A stretch of DNA of 64,000 nucleotides from Kribbella italica (GTDB lineage Bacteria; Actinomycetota; Actinomycetes; Propionibacteriales; Kribbellaceae). Within the stretch, counting starts at the first letter, position 1, and every line of letters begins with the position of its first letter. The DNA lies in contig NZ_JACHMY010000001.1 in NCBI RefSeq assembly GCF_014205135.1, positions 7,998,001 through 8,062,000 on the forward strand, in the 5' to 3' direction. Positions 40,739 to 49,861 of the stretch are shown here, piece by piece. The notes beneath the pieces are model-generated. The model searched no databases. It saw only the letters and a list, made by a program, of their open reading frames with translations, and was not told the DNA's origin. The translations under genes and the position numbers were made by a program.

Positions 40739-41434
40739 GTGATCATGACGAGCGACAGTGGTTCGGAAAACTCGCCGCGGGCGTCGGCGGTCAAGGTGCT
40801 GGACGTGCTCGTGGCGCTGTCCGAGCGCGGCGGGAGTCACCGGATCGTCGATCTCGCGGCCCGGACCGAGTTGCCCAAGGCCACGGTCTACCGGCTGCTG
40901 CAGCATCTGGTGGCGCAGGGATTCGTCGTCGCCGAGCCGGACAGTACGTACCGGATCGGTCCGCGCTTCCTCGGGATCGCGGCGGCTGCGCTGTCCGACG
41001 CGCCGTGGCGGAAGGTCGTGCGGGCCGCGCTGGAGTCGCTGCGGACTTCGACCGGGCTCAGTGCGCATTTCGCTCAGCCGTACGGCGGTCAGCTGGTGGT
41101 GGTCGACGCGGCCGAGTCGGTGGACCCGTTCGGGATTCCCGTACGGCCCGGGGTGACGAGCGCGATCGAGCAGACGGCCTTCGGTCAGGTGATCTTCTCA
41201 GGCACGCCGGATGCGGTGGTGCGGCTGGACGACGTTACTCACCTGCGGTCGGTCGCGGCGCCGGTTTATCACCGCAACGGCGAGGTGCTGGGGGCGATCG
41301 GCGTGCTGGGGACGGAGTTCACCCTTGCGGACCAGGCTTCCGAGCGGATCCGGGCGTTGGTCCAGTCGGCTGCCGCCGATGCGTCGGCGGTCCTGACGAC
41401 ACCGTCCTTCGGGCACCGCACCGGTACTGCTTGA
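40739..41434 (+). CDS. IclR-family transcriptional regulator
   Basis: 231 residues from GTG 40739 or ATG 40745. Residues about 15-75 are the winged helix (VKVLDVLVALSERGGSHRIV, LPKATVYRLLQHLVAQGF); the rest is the IclR effector domain with RPGVTSAIEQTAFGQVIFSG. It probably controls the divergent peptide-type transporter operon through the phased palindromes. A -10-like TACAAT 6-11 bases upstream suggests a leaderless transcript. Confidence 0.88.
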   Translation: MIMTSDSGSENSPRASAVKVLDVLVALSERGGSHRIVDLAARTELPKATVYRLLQHLVAQGFVVAEPDSTYRIGPRFLGIAAAALSDAPWRKVVRAALESLRTSTGLSAHFAQPYGGQLVVVDAAESVDPFGIPVRPGVTSAIEQTAFGQVIFSGTPDAVVRLDDVTHLRSVAAPVYHRNGEVLGAIGVLGTEFTLADQASERIRALVQSAAADASAVLTTPSFGHRTGTA

Positions 41435-41441
41435 GTCTTCT

Positions 41442-42059
41442 TCAGTGCGTCGAGGCCGCGGCGAGCAGGTCGGCGATGCGGCGGCGGGCGGCCTTGGGGT
41501 TCAGGGGTTCGCAGCCGGCGTCGAGGCAGCGGCGGACTACGCGTGGGTCGTCCTTCAGGAGCAGCAATCCACGCCGTAGCAGGGTGAACGGCGGCTTGCG
41601 GTGTTCGCGGAGGTCGCGCTGGAAGCGGCGGAGGAAGGTGACGATCCGGTGGTGGCGTACGCAGATGGCCGCCGCCAGGAGGCCGCGGCTCTTCAGGTCG
41701 GCGACGACCTGGTCGGCGAAGATGCCCTCGGCAATCACCAGCGGGTGGCCGGCGGTGCTCACGCGGTGGTGCCCGACGGTCGCGTTCGCTCTGATGTCGT
41801 ACGTCGGCAGCTCCGCGGTGCCGGTCGTGCACAGGGTCTCCAGCGCGTCGACCGCGCGCCCGGCGTCCCAGGACGCGGGGTCGTCCCAGTCGACGATCCC
41901 GAGCGGCGACCGCGGCATCGCGTCGTCGTCGCCGTCACGGTAGAAGTCGTCGAGGCGGACCACCGGCAGCCCGACCAGTTCGGCCAGATGGGACTTCCCG
42001 GTCCCGGACGGCCCGGCCAGCAGCACAACACGCGCACTCACCGGGCCATTCTCCGTCAT
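41442..42059 (-). CDS. Uridine kinase-like P-loop protein
   Basis: 205 residues from ATG 42059; the frame is open upstream but the family starts at VVLLAGPSGTGKSHLAEL, which holds the Walker A motif. PVVRLDDFYRDGDDDAMP and IVDWDDPASWD follow the uridine kinase/phosphoribulokinase pattern, and VIAEGIFAD is the Walker B strand. It would phosphorylate a nucleoside or a similar small molecule. Convergent with the IclR gene, 7 bases apart. Confidence 0.82.
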   Translation of the reverse strand: MTENGPVSARVVLLAGPSGTGKSHLAELVGLPVVRLDDFYRDGDDDAMPRSPLGIVDWDDPASWDAGRAVDALETLCTTGTAELPTYDIRANATVGHHRVSTAGHPLVIAEGIFADQVVADLKSRGLLAAAICVRHHRIVTFLRRFQRDLREHRKPPFTLLRRGLLLLKDDPRVVRRCLDAGCEPLNPKAARRRIADLLAAASTH

Positions 42060-42137
42060 CCCGAACGCCCGGGTAACACCAGGCATCCGAACACCGATGT
42101 CACCGGCGAGCCATCCCCCACGAGCGGAGCCCACCCC

Positions 42138-42584
42138 ATGCCGAACCGGCTGACCCGCCCCGGCACGCTCGCGTACGCCTTCATTGCGGTGACCCTCGGC
42201 GTCCAGGCGATCCACGTGGTCCGGCTCGACGGCGTCTGGGGCACCGGCCAGACCTGGGTGGCCGTGACGCTGCTGGCGATCGGACTGGCGTCCTGCGCGC
42301 TCTTCACCGCCTCGGCGCTCACCCGGATCCCGCTGGTGGAGAGCGCTGCACCGGAGCCCGGCGACGGCCGCCTGCTCAGCCAGTTCGGGGTCTGGGTGGT
42401 GATCGGCCTGACGGCCGTCGGCGTGCTGGTTGTGGCGGTGAGCGAGCTGGATGCCTTCGGCCTCTGGCCCAACCTCCCGGCGGTATTCACCCCGTTCTGG
42501 GTCCGGCGGCTCGAGACGTCCTACTTCGAGGGTGTCGAGGAGACCCGGCGTGCGGCGGCTGCCGCGCGCGCCGAAGACCGCTAG
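42138..42584 (+). CDS. Membrane protein of unknown function
   Basis: 148 residues from ATG 42138. Three hydrophobic segments (about 12-30, 40-60, 85-105) and a charged, Ala/Arg-rich C-terminus after FTPFWVRRLETSYFEGVEET. The longer frame to 41601 is a shadow of the kinase gene. No family recognised. Divergent from the uridine kinase-like gene. Confidence 0.7.
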   Translation: MPNRLTRPGTLAYAFIAVTLGVQAIHVVRLDGVWGTGQTWVAVTLLAIGLASCALFTASALTRIPLVESAAPEPGDGRLLSQFGVWVVIGLTAVGVLVVAVSELDAFGLWPNLPAVFTPFWVRRLETSYFEGVEETRRAAAAARAEDR

Positions 42585-42632
42585 CCGGCACCACCTGCTC
42601 GCCCGCCTTCAGCTTCACCCTCAACCTCCTTC

Positions 42633-42734
42633 GCTCAAGTGAGCATCGAGGCGCTCTCATGCGGCGCGACCTCTTGACACCACCCCCGCGCAAACGCTTC
42701 ACTCTACTTTGAGCAACGCCCTGCTCAGATGAGC
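42633..42734. promoter_or_regulatory. Operator pair GCTCA-NN-TGAGC flanking the polyol operon promoter
   Basis: Two palindromes of the same form: GCTCAAGTGAGC at 42633-42644 and GCTCAGATGAGC at 42723-42734. A half site, TGAGC, lies at 42710-42714. A TTGACA at 42674-42679 sits between them and may be the -35 element, though no clear -10 follows at 17 bases. The second palindrome lies between the putative promoter and the start codon. The likely binder is the SorC-type regulator encoded in the same operon at 47407. Confidence 0.65.
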
Positions 42735-42761
42735 GAGTCCGACGGAACGAAGGAGCAGCTC

Positions 42762-44129
42762 GTGCTGGAACAGCGGAAGCGGGTGGGGGCGGTCGTGCTG
42801 GCCCTCACCTTGGTGACAACGGCCGGTGGTTGTGCCGGCTGGGGTGGTGGGGCCGGCGGTGGGGGCGCCGACAGCATCAACGTGCTGATGGTGAACAACC
42901 CGCAGATGATCGACCTGCAGAAGCTCACCGCCGACAACTTCACCCAAGAGACCGGGATCAAGGTCAACTACACCGTCCTGCCGGAGAACGACGTCCGGGA
43001 CAAGATCAGCCAGGAGTTCTCCAGCCAGGCCGGCCAGTACGACGTCGCCTCGCTGAGCAACTTCGAGATCCCGATCTACGCCACCAGCAAGTGGATCGCG
43101 CCGCTGTCGGACTACATCGCCAAGGACCCGAACTTCAACCAGGAAGACGTCCTGAAGCCGATGACGGAGTCGCTCAGCGGCGCCGACGGCCAGGTGTACG
43201 GCGAGCCGTTCTACGGCGAGTCCAGTTTCCTCATGTACCGCAAGGACATCCTGCAGTCCAAGGGCGTCACGATGCCCGCGAAGCCGACCTGGCAGCAGGT
43301 CGCCGACATCGCGGCCAAGGTCGACAACGCCCAGCCCGGTATGCGCGGCATCTGCCTGCGCGGCCAGCCCGGCTGGGGCCAGCTGTTCGCGCCGCTGACC
43401 ACCGTGGTGAACACCTTCGGCGGCACCTGGTTCACCGAGGACTGGCAGGCCAAGGTCAACGCCCCGGAGTTCACCGAGGCGACCAGGTTCTACGTCGACC
43501 TGGTCCGTAACCACGGCGAGCTCGGCGCACCGCAGGCCGGCTTCACCGAGTGCCTGAACAACCTCGTCCAGGGCAACGTCGCGATGTGGTACGACGCGAC
43601 GTCGGCCGCCGGTTCGCTGGAGGCACCGAACTCACCGGTCAAGGGCAAGATGGGCTACGCCCCGGCGCCGGTCGTGAAGACCGACAGCTCCGGCTGGCTG
43701 TACGCCTGGTCCTGGAGCATCCAGGAGGCCAGCAAGAAGAAGGACAACGCCTGGAAGTTCATCTCCTGGGCCTCCAGCAAGCAGTACGAGGAACTGGTCG
43801 GCAAGGAGCTCGGCTGGTCCCGCGTCCCGGCCGGCAAGCGCGCGTCGACGTACACCAACCCGGAGTACGTGAAGGAGGCGAGCGCGTTCGCCGAACCGAC
43901 CCGGCAGGCGATCGAGGCCGCCGACCCGCGCAACCCCGGCGTCCAGCCGCGGCCCGCGATCGGGATCCAGTTCGTCGACATCCCCGAGTTCCCCGACCTC
44001 GGGACGCAGGTCAGCCAGGACGTCAGCTCGGCGATCGCCGGCCGGATGAGCGTCGACGAGGCGCTGAAACGCGGGCAGGTGCTCGCCGACGACGTGGCGG
44101 AGCGCTATCGCTCCCGAGAAGCGAAGTGA
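42762..44129 (+). CDS. Polyol/sugar ABC transporter substrate-binding lipoprotein
   Basis: 455 residues from GTG 42762, preceded by AGGAG with 6-base spacing; ATG 42729 lies inside the operator and is less likely. Signal peptide with lipobox ending at C24 (TAGGC). An SBP_bac_1 domain follows: ITADNFTQETGIKVNY-like opening, YDVASLSNFEIPIYATSKWI, GEPFYGESSFLMYRKDIL. It resembles sorbitol/mannitol-binding proteins. First gene of an operon with two permeases, a mannitol-type dehydrogenase, a SorC regulator and xylulokinase. Confidence 0.9.
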   Translation: MLEQRKRVGAVVLALTLVTTAGGCAGWGGGAGGGGADSINVLMVNNPQMIDLQKLTADNFTQETGIKVNYTVLPENDVRDKISQEFSSQAGQYDVASLSNFEIPIYATSKWIAPLSDYIAKDPNFNQEDVLKPMTESLSGADGQVYGEPFYGESSFLMYRKDILQSKGVTMPAKPTWQQVADIAAKVDNAQPGMRGICLRGQPGWGQLFAPLTTVVNTFGGTWFTEDWQAKVNAPEFTEATRFYVDLVRNHGELGAPQAGFTECLNNLVQGNVAMWYDATSAAGSLEAPNSPVKGKMGYAPAPVVKTDSSGWLYAWSWSIQEASKKKDNAWKFISWASSKQYEELVGKELGWSRVPAGKRASTYTNPEYVKEASAFAEPTRQAIEAADPRNPGVQPRPAIGIQFVDIPEFPDLGTQVSQDVSSAIAGRMSVDEALKRGQVLADDVAERYRSREAK

Positions 44130-44139
44130 GGAAGCCGTC

Positions 44140-45093
44140 ATGAGTGTCGACACCGAGGCACGCCCCAGCGGCCGGCACGCCGCCGGTCCGCCTGGATCGC
44201 AGTCCACGATGCTGCGCAAGACCGGCGACTGGGCCCGGCGGGCGCCGTTGCTGCCGGCCCTGATCTTCATGATCGTCGTGACCCAGCTGCCGTTCGTGGT
44301 CACGATCATCACCTCGTTCATGGACTGGAACGCCTACTACCCCGACGAGCGCGGCTTCGCCGGGATCGACAACTTCCGGCGGGTGCTGACGGACGCGAAC
44401 ACGCGGCAGGCGATCCTGGTGACGATCCTGCTGACCGCGGCCGTCGTCCTGATCAGCCTGCTGCTCGGGCTCGGCATCGCGTTGCTGCTGGACCGCAGGT
44501 TCCGCGGCCGCGGGATCGTCCGGACGATGATGATCACGCCGTTCCTCGTCGTACCGGTCGCGGCCGCGCTGCTGTGGAAGCACGCGCTCTACAACCCGGA
44601 GTACGGGCTCTTCAACGGCTTGCTGACCTGGATCTTCGGGGACAACGCGCCACAACCGGACTGGATCAGCAACCAGCCGTTGTGGTCGGTGATCTTCGCG
44701 CTGGTCTGGCAGTGGACGCCGTTCATGATGCTGATCCTGCTGGCCGGGCTGCAGAGCCGGCCGCTGGACGTGATCGAGGCCGCGGGCATCGACGGCGCCA
44801 GCCAGTGGGACATCTTCCGCTACATGACGCTGCCGCACCTGCGCCAGTACCTCGAGCTCAGCGCGCTGCTCGGCTCGATCTACGTGGTGCAGAACTTCGA
44901 CGCCGTCTTCACCATCACGTCCGGTGGACTCGGTACGGCGAACCTGCCGTACACGATCTACCAGACCTTCTACACCGCCCACGACTACGGCCGGGCCTCG
45001 GCGGCCGGCGTGATCGTCGTGATCGGCACGATCATCATCGCGACGTTCGCGCTGCGCTCGGTCTCGTCGCTGTTCAAGGAGGAGGGCCGATGA
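44140..45093 (+). CDS. Polyol ABC transporter permease 1 (MalF-like)
   Basis: 317 residues. Six membrane helices after a Pro/Gly-rich N-terminus; PALIFMIVVTQLPFVVTIIT is the first helix, and the coupling loop reads VIEAAGIDGASQWDIFRYMT-LPHL. This is the MalF/SmoF type of binding-protein-dependent permease. It follows the binding-protein gene by 10 bases. No ATPase gene is in the operon, so a shared MsiK-type ATPase elsewhere probably powers it. Confidence 0.93.
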   Translation: MSVDTEARPSGRHAAGPPGSQSTMLRKTGDWARRAPLLPALIFMIVVTQLPFVVTIITSFMDWNAYYPDERGFAGIDNFRRVLTDANTRQAILVTILLTAAVVLISLLLGLGIALLLDRRFRGRGIVRTMMITPFLVVPVAAALLWKHALYNPEYGLFNGLLTWIFGDNAPQPDWISNQPLWSVIFALVWQWTPFMMLILLAGLQSRPLDVIEAAGIDGASQWDIFRYMTLPHLRQYLELSALLGSIYVVQNFDAVFTITSGGLGTANLPYTIYQTFYTAHDYGRASAAGVIVVIGTIIIATFALRSVSSLFKEEGR

Positions 45094-45935
45094 GCAACAC
45101 GGTGACGATCGTGACGGGGAAGAAGCGGCGCGGTGGCGGGGTCGCGCTGAGCGGGCTGGCCTGGATCGTCGGCACGTTGTTCGTGCTGCCGGTGCTGTGG
45201 ATGGCGCTGACCTCGTTCCACGCCGAGGAGGACGCGGCCAAGAACCCGCCGGCCGTCGCGGCGCCGCTGACGCTGGACGGCTACCGGTCGTTCTTCGACA
45301 GCGGTCCGTGGCCGTCGATCGCGAACTCGCTGACCGCGAGCATCCTGTCCACGGTCCTGGTCATCCTGCTGGCGTTCCCGGCGGCGTACGCGCTGTCGAT
45401 CAAGCCGGTGAAGAAGTGGACCGACGTGATGTTCTTCTTCCTGTCCACGAAGATGCTGCCGGTGGTCGCCGGGCTGCTGCCGATCTACCTGTTCGCGCAG
45501 TTCACCGGGCTGCTGGACAACATCTGGCTGCTGATCGTGCTCTACACCTCGATGAACCTGCCGATCGCGGTCTGGATGCTGCGCAGCTTCCTGGCCGAGG
45601 TGCCGGTGGAGATCCTGGAGGCGGCCTCGGTGGACGGCGCCGGGCTGATCCGGACGTTGCGTTCCGTGGTCGCTCCGGTGGTCACGCCGGGCATCGCGTC
45701 GGCGGCGCTGATCTGCTTCATCTTCAGCTGGAACGAGCTGCTCTTCGCGCGGGTGCTGACAGGTACCGTGGCCCAGACCGCACCGGTGTTCCTGACCGGC
45801 TTCGTCACCAGCCAGGGGCTGTTCCTGGCCAAGGTCTGCGCGGCCTCGCTGGTGGTGTCGCTGCCCGTCCTGATCGCCGGCTTCGCCGCCCAGGACAAGC
45901 TGGTCCAGGGCCTGTCGCTGGGAGCCGTCAAGTGA
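45090..45935 (+). CDS. Polyol ABC transporter permease 2 (MalG-like)
   Basis: 281 residues from ATG 45090, overlapping the preceding stop by ATGA. MalG-type features: LFVLPVLWMALTSFHAEEDA, the loop VEILEAASVDGAGLIRTLRS, and SWNELLFARVLTGTVAQTAP. Six membrane helices expected. It pairs with the preceding permease. Confidence 0.93.
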   Translation: MSNTVTIVTGKKRRGGGVALSGLAWIVGTLFVLPVLWMALTSFHAEEDAAKNPPAVAAPLTLDGYRSFFDSGPWPSIANSLTASILSTVLVILLAFPAAYALSIKPVKKWTDVMFFFLSTKMLPVVAGLLPIYLFAQFTGLLDNIWLLIVLYTSMNLPIAVWMLRSFLAEVPVEILEAASVDGAGLIRTLRSVVAPVVTPGIASAALICFIFSWNELLFARVLTGTVAQTAPVFLTGFVTSQGLFLAKVCAASLVVSLPVLIAGFAAQDKLVQGLSLGAVK

Positions 45936-47410
45936 CCTTGCAGAAGCTCAGTTCCGCCACGCTGTCCTCGCTCGACCCGCAGGTGGGCGTTCCGGCCTAC
46001 GACCGTACGACGGTCAGCCCGGGCATCGTCCACTTCGGGGTCGGCGGGTTCCACCGGGCCCACCAGGCGATGTACCTGGACCGCCTGATGGCCGACGGCA
46101 AGGCGCTCGACTGGGGGATCTGCGGCGTCGGCGTCCTGCCGCAGGACCGGCGGATGGCCGACGTGATGGCGGCGCAGGACTGCCTCTACACGCTGGTGGT
46201 GAAGTCCCCGGACGGCACGCTCGAGCCGCGGGTGATCGGCTCGATCGTCGAGTACCTGTTCGCCCCGGACGACCCGGAGGCGGTGCTGGCCCGGATGACC
46301 GACCCGGCCACGCGGATCGTCTCGCTGACGATCACCGAGGGCGGGTACCACGTCAACCAGGTGACCGGGGAGCTCGACGCGAACGACCCGGGTCTGGCCG
46401 CCGACCTGGAACCGGGTGCCACGCCCGGTACGGCGTTCGGGCTCGTCGTCGAGGCGCTGGCCCGGCACCGCGCGGCGGGCACCAAGCCGTTCACGGTGAT
46501 GTCGTGCGACAACATCCCCGGCAACGGGCACGTCGCGAAGAAGATGCTGACCGCCTTCGCCCGGCTCCGCGATACCGAGCTGGCGGACTGGATCGATGCC
46601 GAGGTGCGGTTCCCGAACTGCATGGTCGACCGGATCACGCCGGTCACCGCCGACTCCGACCGCGAGGCGCTGGCCGAGCGGTTCGGGGTGGAGGACGGCT
46701 GGCCGGTGGTGTGCGAGCCGTTCACGCAGTGGGTGCTGGAGGACGACTTCGGCGGCGTGCGACCGGCGTACGAGGACGTTGGGGTGCAGGTGGTCGAGGA
46801 CGTCGAGCCGTACGAGCTGATGAAGCTGCGACTGCTCAACGCGAGCCACCAGGCGCTGTGCTACCTCGGATACCTGGCCGGCTACAGGTACGCGCACGAG
46901 GTGTGCCAGGACAAGCTGTTCGTCGACTTCCTGCTCGGCTACATGACCGAGGAGGGCCAGCCGACGCTGCCCGCCGTACCGGGGGTGGACCTGGAGCAGT
47001 ACAAGCACCAGCTGATCGAGCGGTTCGCCAACCCGGAGGTGCGGGACACACTGGCCCGCCTGTGCGCCGAGAGCTCGGACCGGATCCCCAAGTGGCTGGT
47101 GCCCGTCATCCGCGAGCAGCTGGCCGCCGACCGTGGTGTCGAGCGGTCTGCCCTGGTGGTGGCCTCCTGGGCCCGGTACGCCGAGGGCGTGGACGAGCAG
47201 GGCGAGCCGATCGAGGTGGTCGACCGGCTGCGCGACAAGCTGGTCGAGCGCGCCCAGCACAACCGGGAGGACCCGCTGGTGTTCGTCTCCGACCGGGACC
47301 TGTTCGGCGACCTGGTCGACGACGAGCGGTTCGTGACGGCGTACAAGGCGTCGCTGGCGTCCCTGCACGAGCGTGGCGCCCGGGCGACGCTGGAGGACCT
47401 GGCCGGATGA
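45932..47410 (+). CDS. Mannitol 2-dehydrogenase-family polyol dehydrogenase
   Basis: 492 residues from GTG 45932, overlapping the permease stop by GTGA; the frame extends to 45197 only as a shadow. IVHFGVGGFHRAHQAMYLDR is the NAD-binding start, SCDNIPGNGHVAKKMLTAFA and FPNCMVDRITPVT are the long-chain mannitol dehydrogenase signatures, and KLRLLNASHQALCYLGYLAG carries the catalytic lysine region. It oxidises mannitol, arabitol or a related polyol to the ketose using NAD(P). With xylulokinase in the operon, D-arabitol to D-xylulose is a good possibility, mannitol to fructose the alternative. Confidence 0.92.
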   Translation: MTLQKLSSATLSSLDPQVGVPAYDRTTVSPGIVHFGVGGFHRAHQAMYLDRLMADGKALDWGICGVGVLPQDRRMADVMAAQDCLYTLVVKSPDGTLEPRVIGSIVEYLFAPDDPEAVLARMTDPATRIVSLTITEGGYHVNQVTGELDANDPGLAADLEPGATPGTAFGLVVEALARHRAAGTKPFTVMSCDNIPGNGHVAKKMLTAFARLRDTELADWIDAEVRFPNCMVDRITPVTADSDREALAERFGVEDGWPVVCEPFTQWVLEDDFGGVRPAYEDVGVQVVEDVEPYELMKLRLLNASHQALCYLGYLAGYRYAHEVCQDKLFVDFLLGYMTEEGQPTLPAVPGVDLEQYKHQLIERFANPEVRDTLARLCAESSDRIPKWLVPVIREQLAADRGVERSALVVASWARYAEGVDEQGEPIEVVDRLRDKLVERAQHNREDPLVFVSDRDLFGDLVDDERFVTAYKASLASLHERGARATLEDLAG

Positions 47411-48387
47411 GCGGGGAGGGGGTCGAGAGCTGGCGGGGGGAGGACGACGAGCTGCTGGCGGACGTCGCCCGGCGGTACTACCTGGACAACGCCTCCAAGG
47501 TGGACATCGCCAAGCAGCTCGGCCTCAGCCGCTTCAAGATCGCCCGGCTGCTGGAGGGCGCCCGGGAGCGGGGGATCGTCCAGATCCAGATCAAGAGTCC
47601 CAGCCCAGTCGACCGGGGGCTGTCCGAGGAGCTGGCCGCTGTGCTCGGCATCCCGCGCTGCGTCGCGACCACCGCGACAGGGTCGGCTGAGCAGGTCCGG
47701 GCGCAGGTCGCGGAGGCTGCTGCCCGGACGGTAATGCCACTGGTCCGTGCGGGCGACCTGCTGGGCCTGACGTGGAGCCGGGCGGTCGACGCGATGGTCG
47801 ACCACTTCGACGCGCTGCCCTCCTGCACGGTGATCCAGATGGCCGGTTCGCTGCACTCTCCGGCCGGCGGCGGTACGACGGTCGACCTGGCCCGCCGCGC
47901 GGCCGAGCTGGCCGGCGGTACGGCGTACGCCGTGCACGCGCCGCTCGTCGTGGACGACGTCGCCGCGGTGACCGCGCTGCGCCGGCAGCCCGGGATCGCC
48001 GACACCCTGGCGATGGCCGACGGGCTGGACATCTCCGTCGTCGCGATCGGTGCCTGGCGGGCCGGCTGCTCCACGGTGTGGGACGCGGTGTCGGAGGCGG
48101 TCCGCGACGAAGGGGTCGTGGGAGGCGCCGTGGCCGAGGTGAGTGGGCATCTGCTGGACGTGGGCGGCAAACTGGTCGAGTCACCGCTGGAGCAGATGAT
48201 CATCGCGGTGTCGGTCGACCAGTTGCGCCGCCCAGCCGAGCGGGTCGCGCTGGCGGCCGGCGCGCACCGGGCTCCCGCGGTGATCGCGGCCGTCCGGTCG
48301 GGACTGGTGACCACGCTGGTGACCACGACCGACCTGGCCCGCGAGGTCCTTCGCCTGCTCGCCGCTTCCGAGAGGAACTCCGTCTGA
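47407..48387 (+). CDS. SorC-family sugar-binding transcriptional regulator
   Basis: 326 residues from ATG 47407, overlapping the dehydrogenase stop by ATGA. The N-terminus has an HTH (YYLDNASKVDIAKQLGLSRF), and the rest is the SorC sugar-phosphate-binding domain (LVRAGDLLGLTWSRAVDAMV, DISVVAIGAWRAG). SorC proteins sense phosphorylated sugars. Being inside the operon it probably autoregulates through the GCTCA-NN-TGAGC palindromes upstream of 42762, with the kinase product as effector. Confidence 0.9.
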   Translation: MSGEGVESWRGEDDELLADVARRYYLDNASKVDIAKQLGLSRFKIARLLEGARERGIVQIQIKSPSPVDRGLSEELAAVLGIPRCVATTATGSAEQVRAQVAEAAARTVMPLVRAGDLLGLTWSRAVDAMVDHFDALPSCTVIQMAGSLHSPAGGGTTVDLARRAAELAGGTAYAVHAPLVVDDVAAVTALRRQPGIADTLAMADGLDISVVAIGAWRAGCSTVWDAVSEAVRDEGVVGGAVAEVSGHLLDVGGKLVESPLEQMIIAVSVDQLRRPAERVALAAGAHRAPAVIAAVRSGLVTTLVTTTDLAREVLRLLAASERNSV

Positions 48388-49808
48388 TGACACAGCCGAA
48401 ACTGGTTGCCGGTGTCGACTGCTCCACCCAGGCCACCAAGGTCGTGGTCTGCGACGCCGAGACCGGGGAGGTGCTGCGCGAGGGACGTGCGCCGCACCCC
48501 GACGCCACCCAGGTCGACCCCGCCGAGTGGCTGAAGGCCTGGCAGATCGCGTCGGAGGGGTTGCTGGACGACGTACAGGCGCTGTCGGTCGGTGGGCAGC
48601 AGCACGGGATGGTGCTGCTCGACGGCGACGGCTCGACCGTGCACCCGGCGGTCCTGTGGAACGACACGAGCTCGGCCGACGCGACCGCGGAGCTGGTCGC
48701 CGAGCTGGGTGGTGCCGAGGCGTGGGCCGAGGCGATCGGGTCGCTGCCGGTGCCGAGCTTCACGGTGACCAAGCTGCGCTGGGTGCAGACGGCCGCACCG
48801 GAGGCTGCGGCCCGGGCTGCGGCTGTGGCGTTGCCGCACGACTGGCTGACTCACCAGCTCGCTGCTGGGCGCGCTGGGATCGGGGACCTCACCACTGACC
48901 GCGGCGACGCGTCCGGGACCGGCTGGTGGTCGCCGGCGACCAACTCGTACCGGCCTGACCTGGTTGAGCGTGCCTTCGGCAGACCGCTGGCGCTGCCGCG
49001 GGTCGCTGGGCCTCGGGAGATCGTCGGGGAGACCGTCGGCGGTGCGGTGATCGCGGCCGGGACCGGTGACAACATGGCGGCTGCCCTGGGGCTCGACCTG
49101 CAGCCGGGTGACGTTGCTGTGTCGCTGGGGACCAGCGGCACAGCTTTCGCGACCAGTACGACGCCAACCGCTGATCCCAGCGGGCTGGTCGCCGGCTTTG
49201 CCGACGCCACCGGGGGCTACCTGCCGCTGGTCTGCACGCTGAACGCGGCGCGGGTCATGTCGGCCACGGCGACCCTGCTGGGCATGGAGCTGGCCGAGCT
49301 GGACGAGGCGGCTCTGAACTCGTCCGGGAGCGACGGGCTGGTCCTGCTGCCCTACCTGGACGGCGAGCGGACCCCTGACCTGCCGCACTCGACCGGCCTG
49401 GTCTACGGGCTGACCCGCGCGACCATGCAGCCCGCGACGATGGCCCGCGCGGCTGTCGAGGGCATGCTGTGCGGCCTGGCCGATGCTGTCGACGCCCTGC
49501 GGGCGCAGGGCCTTCCGGTCGAGCGGGTGCTGCTGCTGGGCGGCGCGGCGCGCTCCCGCGCCGTACAGGCTCTTGCTCCTGCGTTGCTGGGAGCACCGGT
49601 CGTGCTGCCCGAGCCCGGCGAGTACGTCGCCCTCGGCGCGGCTCGCCAGGCGGCGTGGGCGTTGTCGGATGCTGACACCCCACCCACCTGGTCTGTTGCC
49701 GTCGGCAAGCCCGAGTCGTCGATCCTCACCGACACCGAGGCCGCCGAGGTCCGCTCCCGCTACGCTGCCGTCCTCAACGGAACCCGCCCGCTCCTCACCC
49801 AGCCCTAG
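48387..49808 (+). CDS. xylB: Xylulokinase
   Basis: 473 residues from ATG 48387, overlapping the SorC stop (TGATG). FGGY kinase fold: AGVDCSTQATKVVVCD is the first phosphate loop, SVGGQQHGMVLLD the xylulose-binding signature, DLTTDRGDASGTGWW, GTGDNMAAALGLDL with the catalytic aspartate, and RVLLLGGAARSRAVQ in the ATP domain. It phosphorylates D-xylulose to D-xylulose-5-phosphate for the pentose phosphate pathway. Last gene of the polyol operon. Confidence 0.92.
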   Translation: MTQPKLVAGVDCSTQATKVVVCDAETGEVLREGRAPHPDATQVDPAEWLKAWQIASEGLLDDVQALSVGGQQHGMVLLDGDGSTVHPAVLWNDTSSADATAELVAELGGAEAWAEAIGSLPVPSFTVTKLRWVQTAAPEAAARAAAVALPHDWLTHQLAAGRAGIGDLTTDRGDASGTGWWSPATNSYRPDLVERAFGRPLALPRVAGPREIVGETVGGAVIAAGTGDNMAAALGLDLQPGDVAVSLGTSGTAFATSTTPTADPSGLVAGFADATGGYLPLVCTLNAARVMSATATLLGMELAELDEAALNSSGSDGLVLLPYLDGERTPDLPHSTGLVYGLTRATMQPATMARAAVEGMLCGLADAVDALRAQGLPVERVLLLGGAARSRAVQALAPALLGAPVVLPEPGEYVALGAARQAAWALSDADTPPTWSVAVGKPESSILTDTEAAEVRSRYAAVLNGTRPLLTQP

Positions 49809-49861
49809 GGAACGCCTCCACCGGCCGGGACGTCCCACCCCGGACCTACCGGGGAGGATCG

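Noticed and set aside
42674..42710. Full sigma-70-type promoter from TTGACA
   Set aside because: No good -10 lies 16-18 bases downstream (CTTCAC or TTCACT at best), so only the -35-like box is mentioned with the operator pair.
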